Below, one piece after another: positions 9,436-18,792 of a DNA stretch of 64,000 nt (position 1 is the stretch's first letter; every line of letters begins with the position of its first letter). The stretch is from Marinactinospora thermotolerans DSM 45154 (lineage in GTDB: Bacteria > Actinomycetota > Actinomycetes > Streptosporangiales > Streptosporangiaceae). The position numbers and the translations under genes were made by a program. The stretch lies in contig NZ_FUWS01000013.1 of NCBI RefSeq assembly GCF_900167435.1, forward strand, positions 62,001 to 126,000. Reading direction: 5' to 3'. The notes under the pieces are model-generated. The model saw nothing but the letters and a program-made list of their open reading frames with translations. It was not told the DNA's origin and searched no databases.

Positions 9436-9605
9436 CATCGCGGCCGGGTCGATGGGCGCGTCGCCGCTTCCCGGGAAGCCTCCGAAGCGCTTCGTGATCA
9501 TGGAAAGATATGTGTGGGTTTCCTATTTATGGCGGGGCCGAAAACGGGGGCCTCCCGCTTCTCTTCACCGCTCAGTTCGTTGCGGGCCACACGTAGTCTG
9601 GATGG

Positions 9606-11996
9606 GTGGGACAGGGGACATTGCTGCAGAAAATCAGTCAGCTGGTCGGCGTCGGCGTCGTCGCCGGTGTGCTCGTCGCCGCGCTCGCCTTGCCGGCACT
9701 CGGCGGTGTCGGCATCACCGCTCGCAACGTCGCGACCGGTTTCCTCAACATGCCGGGAGAGCTGGAGACACCGCCTCCCCCACAACGGTCGGTCATCTAC
9801 GACATCGAGGGCGGGGTGATCGCCGAGATCTACGACCAGAACCGTGAACTGGTCGAGCTCGACGACATCGCCCCCGTCATGCAGGACGCGATCATCTCGA
9901 TCGAGGACAGCCGCTTCTACGAGCACGGCGGCATCGACATCGCCGGCACCTTCCGCGCGGCCCTGCGCACGATCAGCGGCAACACCCAGGGTGGATCGTC
10001 GCTGACCCAGCAGTACGTCAAGAACGTGCTGATCGAGAGCGCGACCTCACAGGCCGAACAGGAGGAGGCGCGCGAGACCACCCTCGCCCGTAAGGTCCGC
10101 GAGCTGCGCTACGCGGTCGCCCTGGAACAGCGGATGTCCAAGGAGGAGATCCTCGAGGGCTACCTCAACATCGCCTACTTCGGCGACGGCGCCTACGGGG
10201 CCGAATCCGCCGCGCAGCACTTCTTCAACGTCAGCGCCAAGGACCTGAACCTGGAGCAGGCCGCGACACTGGCCGGCCTGGTCCGCTACCCCTACCTGTA
10301 CAACCCCCGGCTCAACCCCGACGACGCGCTGGACCGGCGCAACGTGGTCCTCGACCGGATGGTCGACACCGGGGTGATCACCCAGGAGCAGGCCGCCGAG
10401 GCCAAGGCCAAGGAACTCGAACTCGACATCACCTCTCCCAGTAACGGCTGCATGCCCAGCGACCAGCCGTTCTTCTGCGACTACATCGTCCAGGAGATCG
10501 AGAAGAACGAACAGTTCGGCGAGACCGAGACCGACCGCGCCCGCTGGCTGCGCACCGCCGGGCTGAAGATCTACACCACGCTCGACCCGGACATGCAGCA
10601 GGCCGCCCAGGAGGCGGTCGACAAGTACGTGCCGCGCAAGAACGAGTCGCGCAAGGTCGCCGCCCAGGTGCTGATCGAGCCGGGCAGCGGCGAGATCCGC
10701 GCCATGGTGCAGAGCCGCAACTACGGTCCGGACGAGGCCAACCTCGGCGAGACCTCGATCAACTTCGCGACCGACGCCAACCGGGGCGGCAGCACGGGCT
10801 TCCAGGCCGGTTCCACCTTCAAGGCGATCACCCTGGCCGCGGCGTTGGAGGAGGGGATGGGCTTCGGCACCTCCTTCAACTCCCCCACCGAGATGACCGT
10901 CACCGGGCAGACCAACTGCGACGGGCAGACCCTCGCCCCATGGCCGGTGCGCAACTCCGGCGAGAGCAACGCCGGAACGCACAACATGGTGTCGGGCACC
11001 AAGGGGTCGGTGAACACCTACTTCGCGCAGCTGCAGAAGCGTGTCGGCCTGTGTGACGTCATCAAGATGGCCGAGAAGCTGGGCGTGCACCGCGCCGACG
11101 GCGAGTCGTTCGACAACCCCCGGACCCAGGGCAACAACTCCTTCACCCTCGGAAGCGAGGAGGTGTCGCCGATGACCGTGGCCAACGCCTACGCCACCTT
11201 CGCCTCCGGCGGCGTCTACTGCGCCCCGCAGGCCATCACCAAGATCGAGGACCGTCAGTCCGGCAAGACGATCGAGATGGACAACGAGTGCGAGCGGCGG
11301 ATCTCCGAGGAGGTCGCCGACGGGGTCAGCTACCTGCTGCAGCAGACGTTCAAGGGGGGCACGACCAGCGGTCTGGAGATCGGTCGTCCCGCCGCGGCCA
11401 AGACCGGCACCACCGACGGGTCGGCGAGCGCGTGGCTGGCCGGATACACCCCGAACCTGGCCAGCGCCGTGTTCGTCGGCGACCCTCGCGGGCCGCAGCA
11501 GTACCCGCTGCGCAACATCACGCTGGGCGGAACCTACTACGGCGTGGTCTACGGCGCGACGATCCCCGGGCCGATCTGGCGCGACACGATGCGCGAGGCG
11601 GTACAGAAGCTCCCCGAGGAGGGCTTCTCCAGCGCTCCGGGACGGTACGGCTCCACCTCGGAGCCCCGTAACGACCCCGAGGACAACGCCCAGGCGACAC
11701 CGACCTCCAACACCGCGGGGGTCCCCGATGTGGTGGGACAGGGGCGCGACGCGGCGGTGAGCGCCCTGGAGGCGGCCGGGTACACGGTCAACGTCTCGCC
11801 CAACCCGATCCGCTCCGGCCAGCCCGAGGGCACCGTGGCGGCCGTCAACCCCAACGCCGGAACGGCGCTGCCGTCGGGGGCGACGGTGAACGTCTTCATC
11901 AGCAACGGTGAAGGGGGCGGCGCCGCCGCGCCCGGCGCCGGGGCCGCCCCCGGCGTGGTCCCGGCGATGTTCGCCCCGGGCCGGAGCGAGGATTAG
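9606..11996 (+). CDS. ponA: Bifunctional class A penicillin-binding protein with PASTA domain
   Basis: 796 residues. One N-terminal membrane anchor (residues 10-35), GT51 transglycosylase (EDSRFYEHGG at about 100 and GGSSLTQQYVKN), then the transpeptidase with the three active-site motifs STFK (GSTFKAI, about residue 400), SVN (SVNTYF) and KTGT (AKTGTTDGS). Residues 705-765 form one PASTA repeat, ending in a Gly/Ala/Pro tail. Corresponds to PonA2 (Rv3682), which links peptidoglycan synthesis to stress survival. Weak ribosome site before GTG 9606. The 170 bases upstream hold no room for the whiB gene found here in mycobacteria. Confidence 0.93.
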   Translation: MGQGTLLQKISQLVGVGVVAGVLVAALALPALGGVGITARNVATGFLNMPGELETPPPPQRSVIYDIEGGVIAEIYDQNRELVELDDIAPVMQDAIISIEDSRFYEHGGIDIAGTFRAALRTISGNTQGGSSLTQQYVKNVLIESATSQAEQEEARETTLARKVRELRYAVALEQRMSKEEILEGYLNIAYFGDGAYGAESAAQHFFNVSAKDLNLEQAATLAGLVRYPYLYNPRLNPDDALDRRNVVLDRMVDTGVITQEQAAEAKAKELELDITSPSNGCMPSDQPFFCDYIVQEIEKNEQFGETETDRARWLRTAGLKIYTTLDPDMQQAAQEAVDKYVPRKNESRKVAAQVLIEPGSGEIRAMVQSRNYGPDEANLGETSINFATDANRGGSTGFQAGSTFKAITLAAALEEGMGFGTSFNSPTEMTVTGQTNCDGQTLAPWPVRNSGESNAGTHNMVSGTKGSVNTYFAQLQKRVGLCDVIKMAEKLGVHRADGESFDNPRTQGNNSFTLGSEEVSPMTVANAYATFASGGVYCAPQAITKIEDRQSGKTIEMDNECERRISEEVADGVSYLLQQTFKGGTTSGLEIGRPAAAKTGTTDGSASAWLAGYTPNLASAVFVGDPRGPQQYPLRNITLGGTYYGVVYGATIPGPIWRDTMREAVQKLPEEGFSSAPGRYGSTSEPRNDPEDNAQATPTSNTAGVPDVVGQGRDAAVSALEAAGYTVNVSPNPIRSGQPEGTVAAVNPNAGTALPSGATVNVFISNGEGGGAAAPGAGAAPGVVPAMFAPGRSED

Positions 11997-12018
11997 CCCT
12001 CGTTCCCCGGCACGGACT

Positions 12019-12049
12019 CCGGCCGGTGCGGGCGCCCCGCACCGGCCGG
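12019..12049. terminator. Bidirectional hairpin terminator
   Basis: A perfect 14-bp GC-rich stem (12019-12032 with 12036-12049) and a 3-base loop sits between the convergent ponA and yqeY genes. It lacks a clear U-tract on the plus side apart from CGCGTTTCT downstream. Confidence 0.65.
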
Positions 12050-12057
12050 CCGCGTTT

Positions 12058-12513
12058 CTAGGCGCCGAGCTGCCTCTTGACCTCGGCGGCCACGCGGCCC
12101 CCCTCGGCCCGGCCGGCGATCTTCGGGTTGACCACCTTCATGACCTTGCCCATACCCTTGACGTCACCGACCCCGGTCTCGGCGATCGCCGCGGCGACGA
12201 CCTCGGCCAGCTCGGCGTCGGTGAGCTGGGCCGGGAGGTACCCGGCGAGAACCTCGCCCTCGGCACGCTCGTCGGCGGCCTTCTCGGGACGTCCTCCCTT
12301 GTCGAAGGCCTCGGCGGCCTCGCGGCGCTTCTTCGCCTCGCGCGTGATGACCTTGACGATCTCGTCGTCGCTGAGCTCGCGGGCGGACTCGCCGGCGACC
12401 TCCTCGTTGGAGACGGCGGTCAAGACCATGCGCAGGGTCCGGGTCCGCACCTCGTCACGTGCCTTCATCGCGGCGGTGAGGTCGGACTTGAGCGTGGCTT
12501 TCAACCCGGACAT
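12058..12513 (-). CDS. YqeY/GatB-domain protein
   Basis: 151 residues from ATG 12513 behind GAGGAG; a frame open far upstream is only antisense to the metallophosphoesterase. MSGLKATLKSDLTAAMKARD begins the YqeY domain, followed by KKRREAAEAFDKGGR and the tail helices (GVGDVKGMGKVMKVVNPKIAGRADG-type sequence) shared with the C-terminus of GatB, the tRNA-dependent amidotransferase subunit. Stand-alone YqeY proteins have no proven catalytic role. Divergent from the metallophosphoesterase. Confidence 0.9.
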   Translation of the reverse strand: MSGLKATLKSDLTAAMKARDEVRTRTLRMVLTAVSNEEVAGESARELSDDEIVKVITREAKKRREAAEAFDKGGRPEKAADERAEGEVLAGYLPAQLTDAELAEVVAAAIAETGVGDVKGMGKVMKVVNPKIAGRAEGGRVAAEVKRQLGA

Positions 12514-12702
12514 GAGGCTCCTCGTGACGTTTTCCCGTTTCTTTCCCGCCGCCGCGGCGCGACAGCGGGCGACGGTGGGATTCTCCCACTGCCCGCTGGA
12601 AGGGGCATGGGCTTTTCCGGCCCGACGCGGCTCGGGTCCCCGGTGGACCGGACGGCAGCAGGGCTCCGGTCCTTTCCGACAGCATCGATGCGGAGGTTGC
12701 AC

Positions 12703-13626
12703 ATGACGGCGAGCAGGGTGGGCAGGGCGCTGCGGGTGGCGGGCCGGACGGCCGCGATCACCGGCGCCATCGGGGTGGCGGGGGTGGCCTACGCCTCGGT
12801 GATCGAACGGAACTGGTTCCGGCTGCGGCGCTATGAGATCCCGCTGCTGGCTCCCGGCAGCCCGCGCCTGCGCGTGCTCCACCTGTCCGACGCCCATCTC
12901 ACGCCGGGGCGCCGGATGCTGATCGACTGGATCCGCGGGCTGGACGCCCACGAGCCGGACCTCGTCGTCAACACCGGCGACTCGCTGGCGCACCCGGACG
13001 CGGTCGGCCCGTTCATCGACGCGCTGGGACCGCTGCTGGAACGGCCGGGGGCGTTCGTGTACGGCTCCAACGACCTGTTCTCGCCGCAGCCGAAGAACCC
13101 GGCCCGCTACCTGTGGCGCAGCAGCAAGGCCGACTACCGCAAGCGCAAGGTCCCGGACCTGCCGTGGCGGGAGCTGGGGGCGGCGATGGGCGCGTCGGGC
13201 TGGCTGGACCTGAACAACCACAAGGGGCATCTGAAGGCCGGTGGCCTGGACGTGGCGTTGGCCGGGATCCACGACTCCCACATCAAGCTGGACCGCTACG
13301 ACGCCGTCGCCGGACCGGCCGATCCGGCGGCCGACGTGCGGCTGGGGGTGATGCACTCGCCGGAGCCGGCGAACCTGGACCGCTTCACCGACGACGGCTA
13401 CCAGCTCCTGCTGGCCGGCCACACCCACGGCGGCCAGCTGTGCCTGCCGTTCTATGGGACGCTGGTCACCAACTGCGGGATCGACCGCCGCCGCGCCTGG
13501 GGACTGAGCCGCAACGGCGCGTCCTGGCTGCACGTGTCGGGCGGTCTGGGAACCTCGCCCTACGCGCCGGTCCGCTTCTGTTGCCGTCCCGAGGCGTCCC
13601 TGCTCGACCTGGTTCCCCGCGCCTGA
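12703..13626 (+). CDS. Membrane-anchored metallophosphoesterase
   Basis: 307 residues from ATG 12703 with CGGAGG 6 bases upstream. An N-terminal hydrophobic anchor (residues 14-30) precedes a calcineurin-like fold: LSDAHL (DxH), [10 protein letters not shown] (GDxxH-like; note the position of Asp), GSND (the usual GNHD is GSND), and [10 protein letters not shown] (GHTHGGQ). YkuE-type enzymes of this kind are secreted or membrane-bound phosphodiesterases; the M. tuberculosis counterpart is Rv3683. The GNHD to GSND change replaces the usual catalytic His, worth checking for effect on activity. Confidence 0.85.
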   Translation: MTASRVGRALRVAGRTAAITGAIGVAGVAYASVIERNWFRLRRYEIPLLAPGSPRLRVLHLSDAHLTPGRRMLIDWIRGLDAHEPDLVVNTGDSLAHPDAVGPFIDALGPLLERPGAFVYGSNDLFSPQPKNPARYLWRSSKADYRKRKVPDLPWRELGAAMGASGWLDLNNHKGHLKAGGLDVALAGIHDSHIKLDRYDAVAGPADPAADVRLGVMHSPEPANLDRFTDDGYQLLLAGHTHGGQLCLPFYGTLVTNCGIDRRRAWGLSRNGASWLHVSGGLGTSPYAPVRFCCRPEASLLDLVPRA

Positions 13627-13692
13627 TCCACCCCGCGTCTCCTTCGATGTGCGAGCACCCCGCGCAGTCCGCTAGACTCTTCCTTGTTGCTT

Positions 13693-13766
13693 CGGGGTGT
13701 AGCGCAGCTTGGCAGCGCGCTTCGTTCGGGACGAAGAGGTCGTGGGTTCAAATCCCGCCACCCCGA
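13693..13766 (+). tRNA. tRNA-Pro (anticodon CGG)
   Basis: 74 bases with a complete cloverleaf: acceptor CGGGGTG/CACCCCG, anticodon stem CTTCG/CGAAG around TTCGGGA (anticodon CGG), T-arm GTGGGTTCAAATCCCGC, discriminator A. CCA is not encoded. A TAGACT hexamer at 13673-13678 is a plausible -10 element. Confidence 0.96.
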
Positions 13767-13773
13767 CGGAGGA

Positions 13774-13806
13774 ACGGGTGTCCACTCAGGTGGGCACCCG
13801 TTTTTC
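13774..13806 (+). terminator. Rho-independent terminator of tRNA-Pro
   Basis: 12-bp stem (13774-13785 with 13790-13801, one T-G wobble), TCAG loop, followed by a run of T (TTTTT). It is the clearest intrinsic terminator of the window. Confidence 0.9.
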
Positions 13807-14019
13807 GTTCTCGGCGGTCGGGATCCGGCTTCCCCTGCACGTTCATCGCACATCGCCCCGGCGGAGCCGGCCCTGTCCACACCCGTTCACCGGGGCCACC
13901 GGCGTCCGGGCGCGTGGGCGGACGGCCGCTTTCTCGCCCTGAGGGGCCATGCGGATATTCCCTCGCTCCGGTGTCCCTGGTCGGGTACCGTGGTCGGCGT
14001 GTATACGGGTACCGCTTTC

Positions 14020-14043
14020 ATGAGGCCTCGTCTCCGCGCCTGA
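14020..14043 (+). CDS. Putative leader peptide MRPRLRA
   Basis: A 7-codon frame ATG..TGA about 100 bases before the ABC-F gene; an in-frame GTG at 13999 would give [14 protein letters not shown]. The peptide holds two overlapping Arg-X-Arg tripeptides (RPR and RLR). Macrolide-bound ribosomes are known to stall at +X+ motifs, as in the ErmDL leader (which includes MRLR). Its last two sense codons and stop lie in a hairpin (14034-14051). No clear Shine-Dalgarno precedes either start, so translation is an inference from position and motif. Confidence 0.5.
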   Translation: MRPRLRA

Positions 14044-14051
14044 CGGCGCGG
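14034..14051 (+). promoter_or_regulatory. Candidate attenuator hairpin over leader stop codon
   Basis: CCGCGCC (14034-14040) pairs perfectly with GGCGCGG (14045-14051); the TGAC loop contains the leader stop codon. A T-rich stretch (TCTTCTTCC) follows. A second hairpin (14101-14110 with 14119-14128, two wobbles) stands just before the ABC-F start. A ribosome halted at the Arg codons would cover the left arm of the first hairpin, as in known macrolide- or lincosamide-induced attenuation. Confidence 0.5.
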
Positions 14052-14141
14052 CATCGAGCTCTTCTTCCATCTCTCGTGTGTCCGCCGTCCCGGTCGTCCC
14101 GCCGGGCGGTCTTCTTGTGCTGCCCGGCTCCGCCGCGAAAC

Positions 14142-15869
14142 GTGGAGCACACCTTGGAAGCACGTCCCTCACACGACCGGCTGTCCAGCCGCTCGACACA
14201 CGAACTCCTCTCCGCACTGAACGCGGCCGGGCGGCTCCCGGCCGGCGCGAACGCGCACGTCCGCGCCCGCGGGGTCCGGGTCGTCCTCGGCGGACGTCCG
14301 GTCCTCGCCGACGTCGACGCCACGATCTCCCAACGGTCGCGCGTGGCGCTCGTGGGAGAGAACGGCCGGGGCAAGACGACGCTGCTGCGGGTCCTCGCCG
14401 GCGACCTCGCGCCCGACGACGGCCAGGTGGAGCGCGCGGGCACGGTGGGCGTCGTCCACCAGTCGCTCGCGTCCCGCAACGGTGAGACCGTCGGCACCCT
14501 GGTCGCCGCGTCGGTGCGCCTCTCACACCTGGCCCTGCACGCGCTGGACCGCACCACGGAGGCCCTTGAGACCGGCGACGAGGGCGCGGACGCCCTGTAC
14601 ACGGCGGCGCTCGACGCCGCCATGCGGCTCGACGCCTGGGACGCCGACCGCAGGGTCGACGTCGCCCTGGAGGGACTCGGCGCGTGCACCGACCGGGACC
14701 GGGAACTCGCCACCCTGTCCGTCGGCGAGCGCTACCGCGTGCGCCTGGCGTGCCTGCTCGGCGCCAACCACGACATCCTGCTGTTGGACGAGCCGACCAA
14801 CCACCTCGACGCCGGCGCGCAGGCGTTCCTGGCCTCGCGTCTACGCTCGCATTCCGGCGGCCTGATGATCGTCACCCACGACCGCGCGCTCCTGCGCGAG
14901 GTCGCCGACGACTTCCTCGACCTGGACCCGAGCATGGACGGACGCCCGCGCGTGTTCTCCGGCGGCTATACGGGCTGGCAGGAGGGCCGGCGACGCGAAC
15001 GCGAACGCTGGACCCAGGAGTACGAGACGCAGCGGGCCGAGCACGCCAGACTGGCGCAGGCGGTACAGGAGGCCCGCAACCGGCTGTCCACCGGGTGGCG
15101 ACCGGACAAGGGCACCGGGAAGCACCAGCGGCAGTCGCACGCCCCGGGCGTGGTGCAGAGCCTCAAACGCAGGCAGGAGGCCCTGGAGGCGCATCGGATC
15201 ACGGTCCCCCGGCCACCGCTCTCACTACAGTGGCCGCACCTGCCCACCAAGCCCGGCGCCCCCATCCTGAGGTGCGACGACGTGACCGTCGCGGGACGCC
15301 TGCACACCCCGGTCTCCCTGGAGATCGACGGCGGCGACCGACTGCTGGTCACCGGCCCGAACGGGGCCGGCAAGTCCACCCTGCTCGGGGTCCTGACCGG
15401 TGCCATCGCCCCGACGGGCGGTTCGGTGCGCAGATCCGACGGCACCCGGATCGCTCACCTGTCCCAGGAGGTCCCGGCCTGGGCGGACGACGTCCAGGCG
15501 CACGAGGTCTACCGGACGCACGTCGAACGGCTCGTGTCACAAGGGAAGGTGGCCGAGTCCGACCTCGTCTCGCCGCGCGCCACGGGCCTGTTGGACGCCG
15601 AGGCGCTCCGCACGCCCGTCGGGCGGATGTCGGAGGGGCAGAAGCGCCGCCTGCACCTCGCATTGTGCCTGGCCGAACGGCCTGACCTGGTGATCCTCGA
15701 CGAGCCCTCGAACCACCTGTCGTCGCTGCTCGTCGACGAGCTCACCGACGCCCTGCGGGACACCCCGGCGGCCGTCGTCATCGCCACGCACGACCGCCAG
15801 ATGCTCGCCGACCTCGCGTCCTGGCCGTCCCTGGCCGTCTCCGCGGGAGCCGGGGAGTCCGGCCGGTGA
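14142..15869 (+). CDS. ABC-F protein, antibiotic-resistance (ARE) type
   Basis: 575 residues with two ABC domains and no membrane segment. First: Walker [10 protein letters not shown] (72-80), signature [12 protein letters not shown], Walker [13 protein letters not shown]. Second: GPNGAGKST (about 405), signature [10 protein letters not shown] (about 495), [12 protein letters not shown]. The inter-domain linker (residues 290-370) is long and basic ([10 protein letters not shown]), as in ribosome-protection proteins such as LmrC, TlrC, CarA and OleB, which dislodge macrolides or lincosamides from the exit tunnel. Start is GTG 14142 or TTG 14154; the latter has GGAG with 6-base spacing. Class and drug cannot be read from sequence alone. 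Confidence 0.88.
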   Translation: MEHTLEARPSHDRLSSRSTHELLSALNAAGRLPAGANAHVRARGVRVVLGGRPVLADVDATISQRSRVALVGENGRGKTTLLRVLAGDLAPDDGQVERAGTVGVVHQSLASRNGETVGTLVAASVRLSHLALHALDRTTEALETGDEGADALYTAALDAAMRLDAWDADRRVDVALEGLGACTDRDRELATLSVGERYRVRLACLLGANHDILLLDEPTNHLDAGAQAFLASRLRSHSGGLMIVTHDRALLREVADDFLDLDPSMDGRPRVFSGGYTGWQEGRRRERERWTQEYETQRAEHARLAQAVQEARNRLSTGWRPDKGTGKHQRQSHAPGVVQSLKRRQEALEAHRITVPRPPLSLQWPHLPTKPGAPILRCDDVTVAGRLHTPVSLEIDGGDRLLVTGPNGAGKSTLLGVLTGAIAPTGGSVRRSDGTRIAHLSQEVPAWADDVQAHEVYRTHVERLVSQGKVAESDLVSPRATGLLDAEALRTPVGRMSEGQKRRLHLALCLAERPDLVILDEPSNHLSSLLVDELTDALRDTPAAVVIATHDRQMLADLASWPSLAVSAGAGESGR

Positions 15870-16554
15870 CCCGGTAGTCCCCGCCCCGCCGCCCTCGTCC
15901 GGTTCCGCCGATCGGGCCCGCGGCGGCGGTGCGGCGGGACGGTCCCACCGCCCTCCCGGGCGTGGTGACCGTCCCCCGTCGTGCCCCGTCCCGGCTCGTG
16001 GGGAGTCCGGGCGGCGGCCGGGGAACCGTCCGAGGAGCGGGGGCGGGGCGGCGGAGCCGTCCCCTCCCCGGGAACAGCGGGCCTGGAGCACGGCGGGTTC
16101 GCCGCCACGGACCCGGTGACGAGCCGCTGTTCCCCATCGGTCCTCCGCGCGGCCTCGGCACACCGGTCCCTCGAAGGGACGGCCCGGGCGTACGGCGCTC
16201 CGCCCCGAACCGGTGAACGCGGCCCCTGCCCGCGGTCACCGTCCTCGGCCGGGCGACGGGCGTTCGCGGGGGAGCGCGGAAGGCGGGTCGTCTCCCGCCG
16301 GGAGGTGAGGTCCTCCGGCACCGGCACGGCGTCGTCCGGCACGGGACGTGGAGGGGGCGTGGCCGTCGCCGGCCCGCCCGGTCACCGGTGAGCCCTCTCG
16401 GTGCCCAGTGGTGCGGCCGTCCGGCGGTCTCCCGCTGGACAGCACGCGACGTTCCGCGCGCCTCACGGGGCCGAAACGTCACAGCCGGGTGCCAGGATGG
16501 GCCGGATCACCGATGGCGCCGTTGGGCGCAGGTAGTCCGAGGAGGACGACTCCC
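15870..16554. other. GC-rich non-coding gap
   Basis: About 685 bases with no convincing gene; open frames on both strands are Arg/Pro-rich, lack ribosome sites and overlap the ABC-F gene. Only the last 20 bases (AGGAGG at 16540-16545) belong to the next gene. No repeat or RNA gene seen. Confidence 0.5.
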
Positions 16555-16947
16555 ATGACCCCGCAGCAGTTCATGGACGCCGCGCTGTGGTTTCCCGAGG
16601 CCGTCGAGACCGAGCCGTTCGGTCCGGGAGCGCTCGTCTACAAGACCGCGGAGCGGATGTTCGCCCTGCTCAGCGACTCCGACGAGGACCGTCCCGCCCG
16701 GGTGACGCTCAAGTGCGAGCCCTCGCTGGCCCTGGAGCTGCGCGCCGAGTTCCCGGCCGTGCTCCCCGGCTACCACCTGGACAAGCGGCACTGGAACACC
16801 GTCGTCCTCGACGGCACGGTTCCCGACGACGAGCTGCTGGAGATGCTCAGGCACTCCTACCTGCAGGTCGTGGCGAAGCTGCGCAGGGCCGACCGGGAAC
16901 GGCTGACCGCGCTCCTGGGCGAGGACACGCCCCCGCTCCCCTCCTGA
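16555..16947 (+). CDS. MmcQ/YjbR-family DNA-binding-fold protein
   Basis: 130 residues from ATG 16555. The family signature is recognisable: opening LPGAVETEPFGPGALVYK-like segment (FPEAVETEPFGP), VTLKCEPSLALELR, and GYHLDKRHWNTVVLDG, where Lys-Arg-His-Trp contacts are conserved. The fold is a MmcQ/YjbR double-wing; some members bind DNA in DNA-damage contexts, but no function is established here. Stands alone, flanked by a long gap. Confidence 0.8.
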   Translation: MTPQQFMDAALWFPEAVETEPFGPGALVYKTAERMFALLSDSDEDRPARVTLKCEPSLALELRAEFPAVLPGYHLDKRHWNTVVLDGTVPDDELLEMLRHSYLQVVAKLRRADRERLTALLGEDTPPLPS

Positions 16948-17017
16948 TCGGGCACCGGGGAGACGGTCCACGCCCTTCGTGGCCCGGCGGGCTCCTCTCC
17001 GCGCCCGTGACCGGGCG

Positions 17018-17041
17018 CCGCCCCCGCGCGGGCGGGGGCGG
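17018..17041. terminator. Hairpin between convergent genes
   Basis: A perfect 10-bp GC stem (17018-17027 with 17032-17041) and 4-base loop lie just after MmcQ and before the stop of the flavin reductase on the other strand. No U-tract. Confidence 0.45.
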
Positions 17042-17047
17042 AGGGGG

Positions 17048-17665
17048 TCAGTTCCCGCCGAGGAGGTCGAGGAACGGCGTCGGCTCGTCGTAGGGGTCGG
17101 GCCGGGACGACCGGCCGGAGCCGACGGCCAGGCCGGCGAGCTCCCCTGCGGCGCGGTCGATCCGGTCGGCGAGCCCGCCGCTCGCGTCGCCCGCGCCGCC
17201 CCAGTCCTCCGACGCCGCGTAGACGGCGGTCGGCACGACGATCGAGCGCAGGTAGGCGAACATGGGACGCATCGCGTGCTCCAGCACGAGGGAGTGCCGG
17301 GCCGATCCGCCGGTGGCCCCGAGCAGGACGGGCATGCCCGACAGCGCGTCCGCCTCGACGACGTCGAAGAACGTCTTGAACAGCCCGCTGTAGGAGGCGT
17401 TGAACACCGGGGTGACCGCGATGAGCCCGTCAGCGGTGACGACCGTGTCCAGCGCGGTCTTGAGCTCTCCGGCGGGAAAGCCGGTGAGCAGGTTGTTGGC
17501 GAGGTCGCGGGCGTGGTCGCGCAGTTCGATCACGTCCACGACCGGATCGGCGCCGCGCTCCCGCAGGGAGCGCTGTGCGGCCTCGGCCAGCCGGTCGGCG
17601 AGCAGCCGCGTGGAGGACGGCACGCTCAGGCCGGCGGAGACGACGGCGATCCTGGTCCGGGTCAT
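17048..17665 (-). CDS. NAD(P)H-dependent FMN reductase (CE1759 family)
   Basis: 205 residues of flavodoxin fold: SAGLSVPSSTRLLADRLA at the N-terminus is the flavin phosphate loop, TPVFNASYSGLFKTFFDVV the NADPH/flavin edge, and LGATGGSARHSLVLEH follows. It overlaps the luciferase-like monooxygenase gene by ATGA, the paired arrangement of CE1758/CE1759-family proteins: this enzyme makes reduced FMN for the monooxygenase. Substrate of the pair is unknown. Confidence 0.88.
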   Translation of the reverse strand: MTRTRIAVVSAGLSVPSSTRLLADRLAEAAQRSLRERGADPVVDVIELRDHARDLANNLLTGFPAGELKTALDTVVTADGLIAVTPVFNASYSGLFKTFFDVVEADALSGMPVLLGATGGSARHSLVLEHAMRPMFAYLRSIVVPTAVYAASEDWGGAGDASGGLADRIDRAAGELAGLAVGSGRSSRPDPYDEPTPFLDLLGGN

Positions 17666-18768
17666 CGTTGCTCCTTCGCGGTGTCGGTGGCGGTGCGGGC
17701 GGCGGCCTCCCGCAGGCTCGCGTGGGTGGGCGCGTCGGGAACGCCGGCGGGGCGCCGCGCGGCGAACTCCTTGCGCAGGACCGGCACGACCTCCTCGCCC
17801 AGGATGTCGAGCTGTTCCAGGACGGTCTTGAGCGGCAGGCCCGCGTGGTCCATGAGGAAGAGCTGGCGCTGGTAGTCGCCGAAGTACTCGCGGAACTTCA
17901 GGGTGCGGTCGATGACCTGCTGGGGGCTGCCCACGGTCAGCGGCGTCTGCTCGGTGAACTCCTCCAGCGACGGCCCGTGGCCGTACACGGGGGCGTTGTC
18001 GAAGTAGGGCCGGAACTCCCGCACCGCGTCCTGGGAGTTCTTGCGCATGAACACCTGTCCGCCCAGGCCGACGATGGCCTCGTCGGCGGTCCCGTGACCG
18101 TAGTGCTCGAAGCGCCTGCGGTACAGGTTGATCAGGCGGATGTAGTGCTCCTTGGGCCAGAAGATGTTGTTGGCGAAGAAGCCGTCACCGTAGTAGGCGG
18201 CCTGTTCGGCGATCTCGGGGCTGCGGATGGAACCGTGCCACACGAACGGCGGGACGCCGTCGAGGGGCCGCGGGGTGGAGGTGAAGCCCTGGAGCGGGGT
18301 GCGGAAGCGCCCCTCCCAGTCGACGACGTCCTCGCGCCACAACCGGTGCAGCAGGTGGTAGTTCTCGACGGCCAGCGGGATGCCCTGGCGGATGTCCTGG
18401 CCGAACCAGGGGTAGACCGGCCCGGTGTTGCCGCGGCCCAGCACCAGGTCCACCCGGCCGTCGGCCAGGTGCTGGAGCATGGCGTAGTCCTCGGCGATCT
18501 TGACCGGGTCGTTGGTGGTGATCAGGGTGGTCGCGGTGGACAGGATGAGCCGCTCGGTGCGCGCGGCGATGTAGCCGAGCATGGTGGTGGGCGAGGAGGG
18601 CACGAACGGAGGGTTGTGGTGCTCGCCGGTGGCGAACACGTCCAGGCCGACCTCCTCGGCCTTCAGCGCGATCGCGACCATCGCCTTGATCCGCTCGGCC
18701 TCGGACGGCGTGCGTCCCGTCGTGGGATCGGTCGTGACGTCGCCGACCGTGAAGATCCCGAACTGCAT
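17662..18768 (-). CDS. LLM-class flavin-dependent monooxygenase (CE1758 family)
   Basis: 368 residues of luciferase-like TIM barrel. MQFGIFTVGDVTTDP is the start, from ATG 18768 with GGAGGG 6 bases upstream; an earlier in-frame ATG at 18807 reads through the operator and is rejected. ATGEHHNPPFVPSSP and LSTATTLITTNDPVKIAEDYAMLQHLADGR are class features. Uses reduced FMN delivered by the adjoining reductase. The palindrome at 18793-18810 overlaps the promoter and should control the pair. Confidence 0.9.
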   Translation of the reverse strand: MQFGIFTVGDVTTDPTTGRTPSEAERIKAMVAIALKAEEVGLDVFATGEHHNPPFVPSSPTTMLGYIAARTERLILSTATTLITTNDPVKIAEDYAMLQHLADGRVDLVLGRGNTGPVYPWFGQDIRQGIPLAVENYHLLHRLWREDVVDWEGRFRTPLQGFTSTPRPLDGVPPFVWHGSIRSPEIAEQAAYYGDGFFANNIFWPKEHYIRLINLYRRRFEHYGHGTADEAIVGLGGQVFMRKNSQDAVREFRPYFDNAPVYGHGPSLEEFTEQTPLTVGSPQQVIDRTLKFREYFGDYQRQLFLMDHAGLPLKTVLEQLDILGEEVVPVLRKEFAARRPAGVPDAPTHASLREAAARTATDTAKEQR

Positions 18769-18792
18769 AGCGCCCTCCGAACCTGCCTGCTT

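Noticed and set aside
15870-16554. Minus-strand frame of 277 codons
   Set aside because: Runs back over the ABC-F gene and is low-complexity; no start signal.
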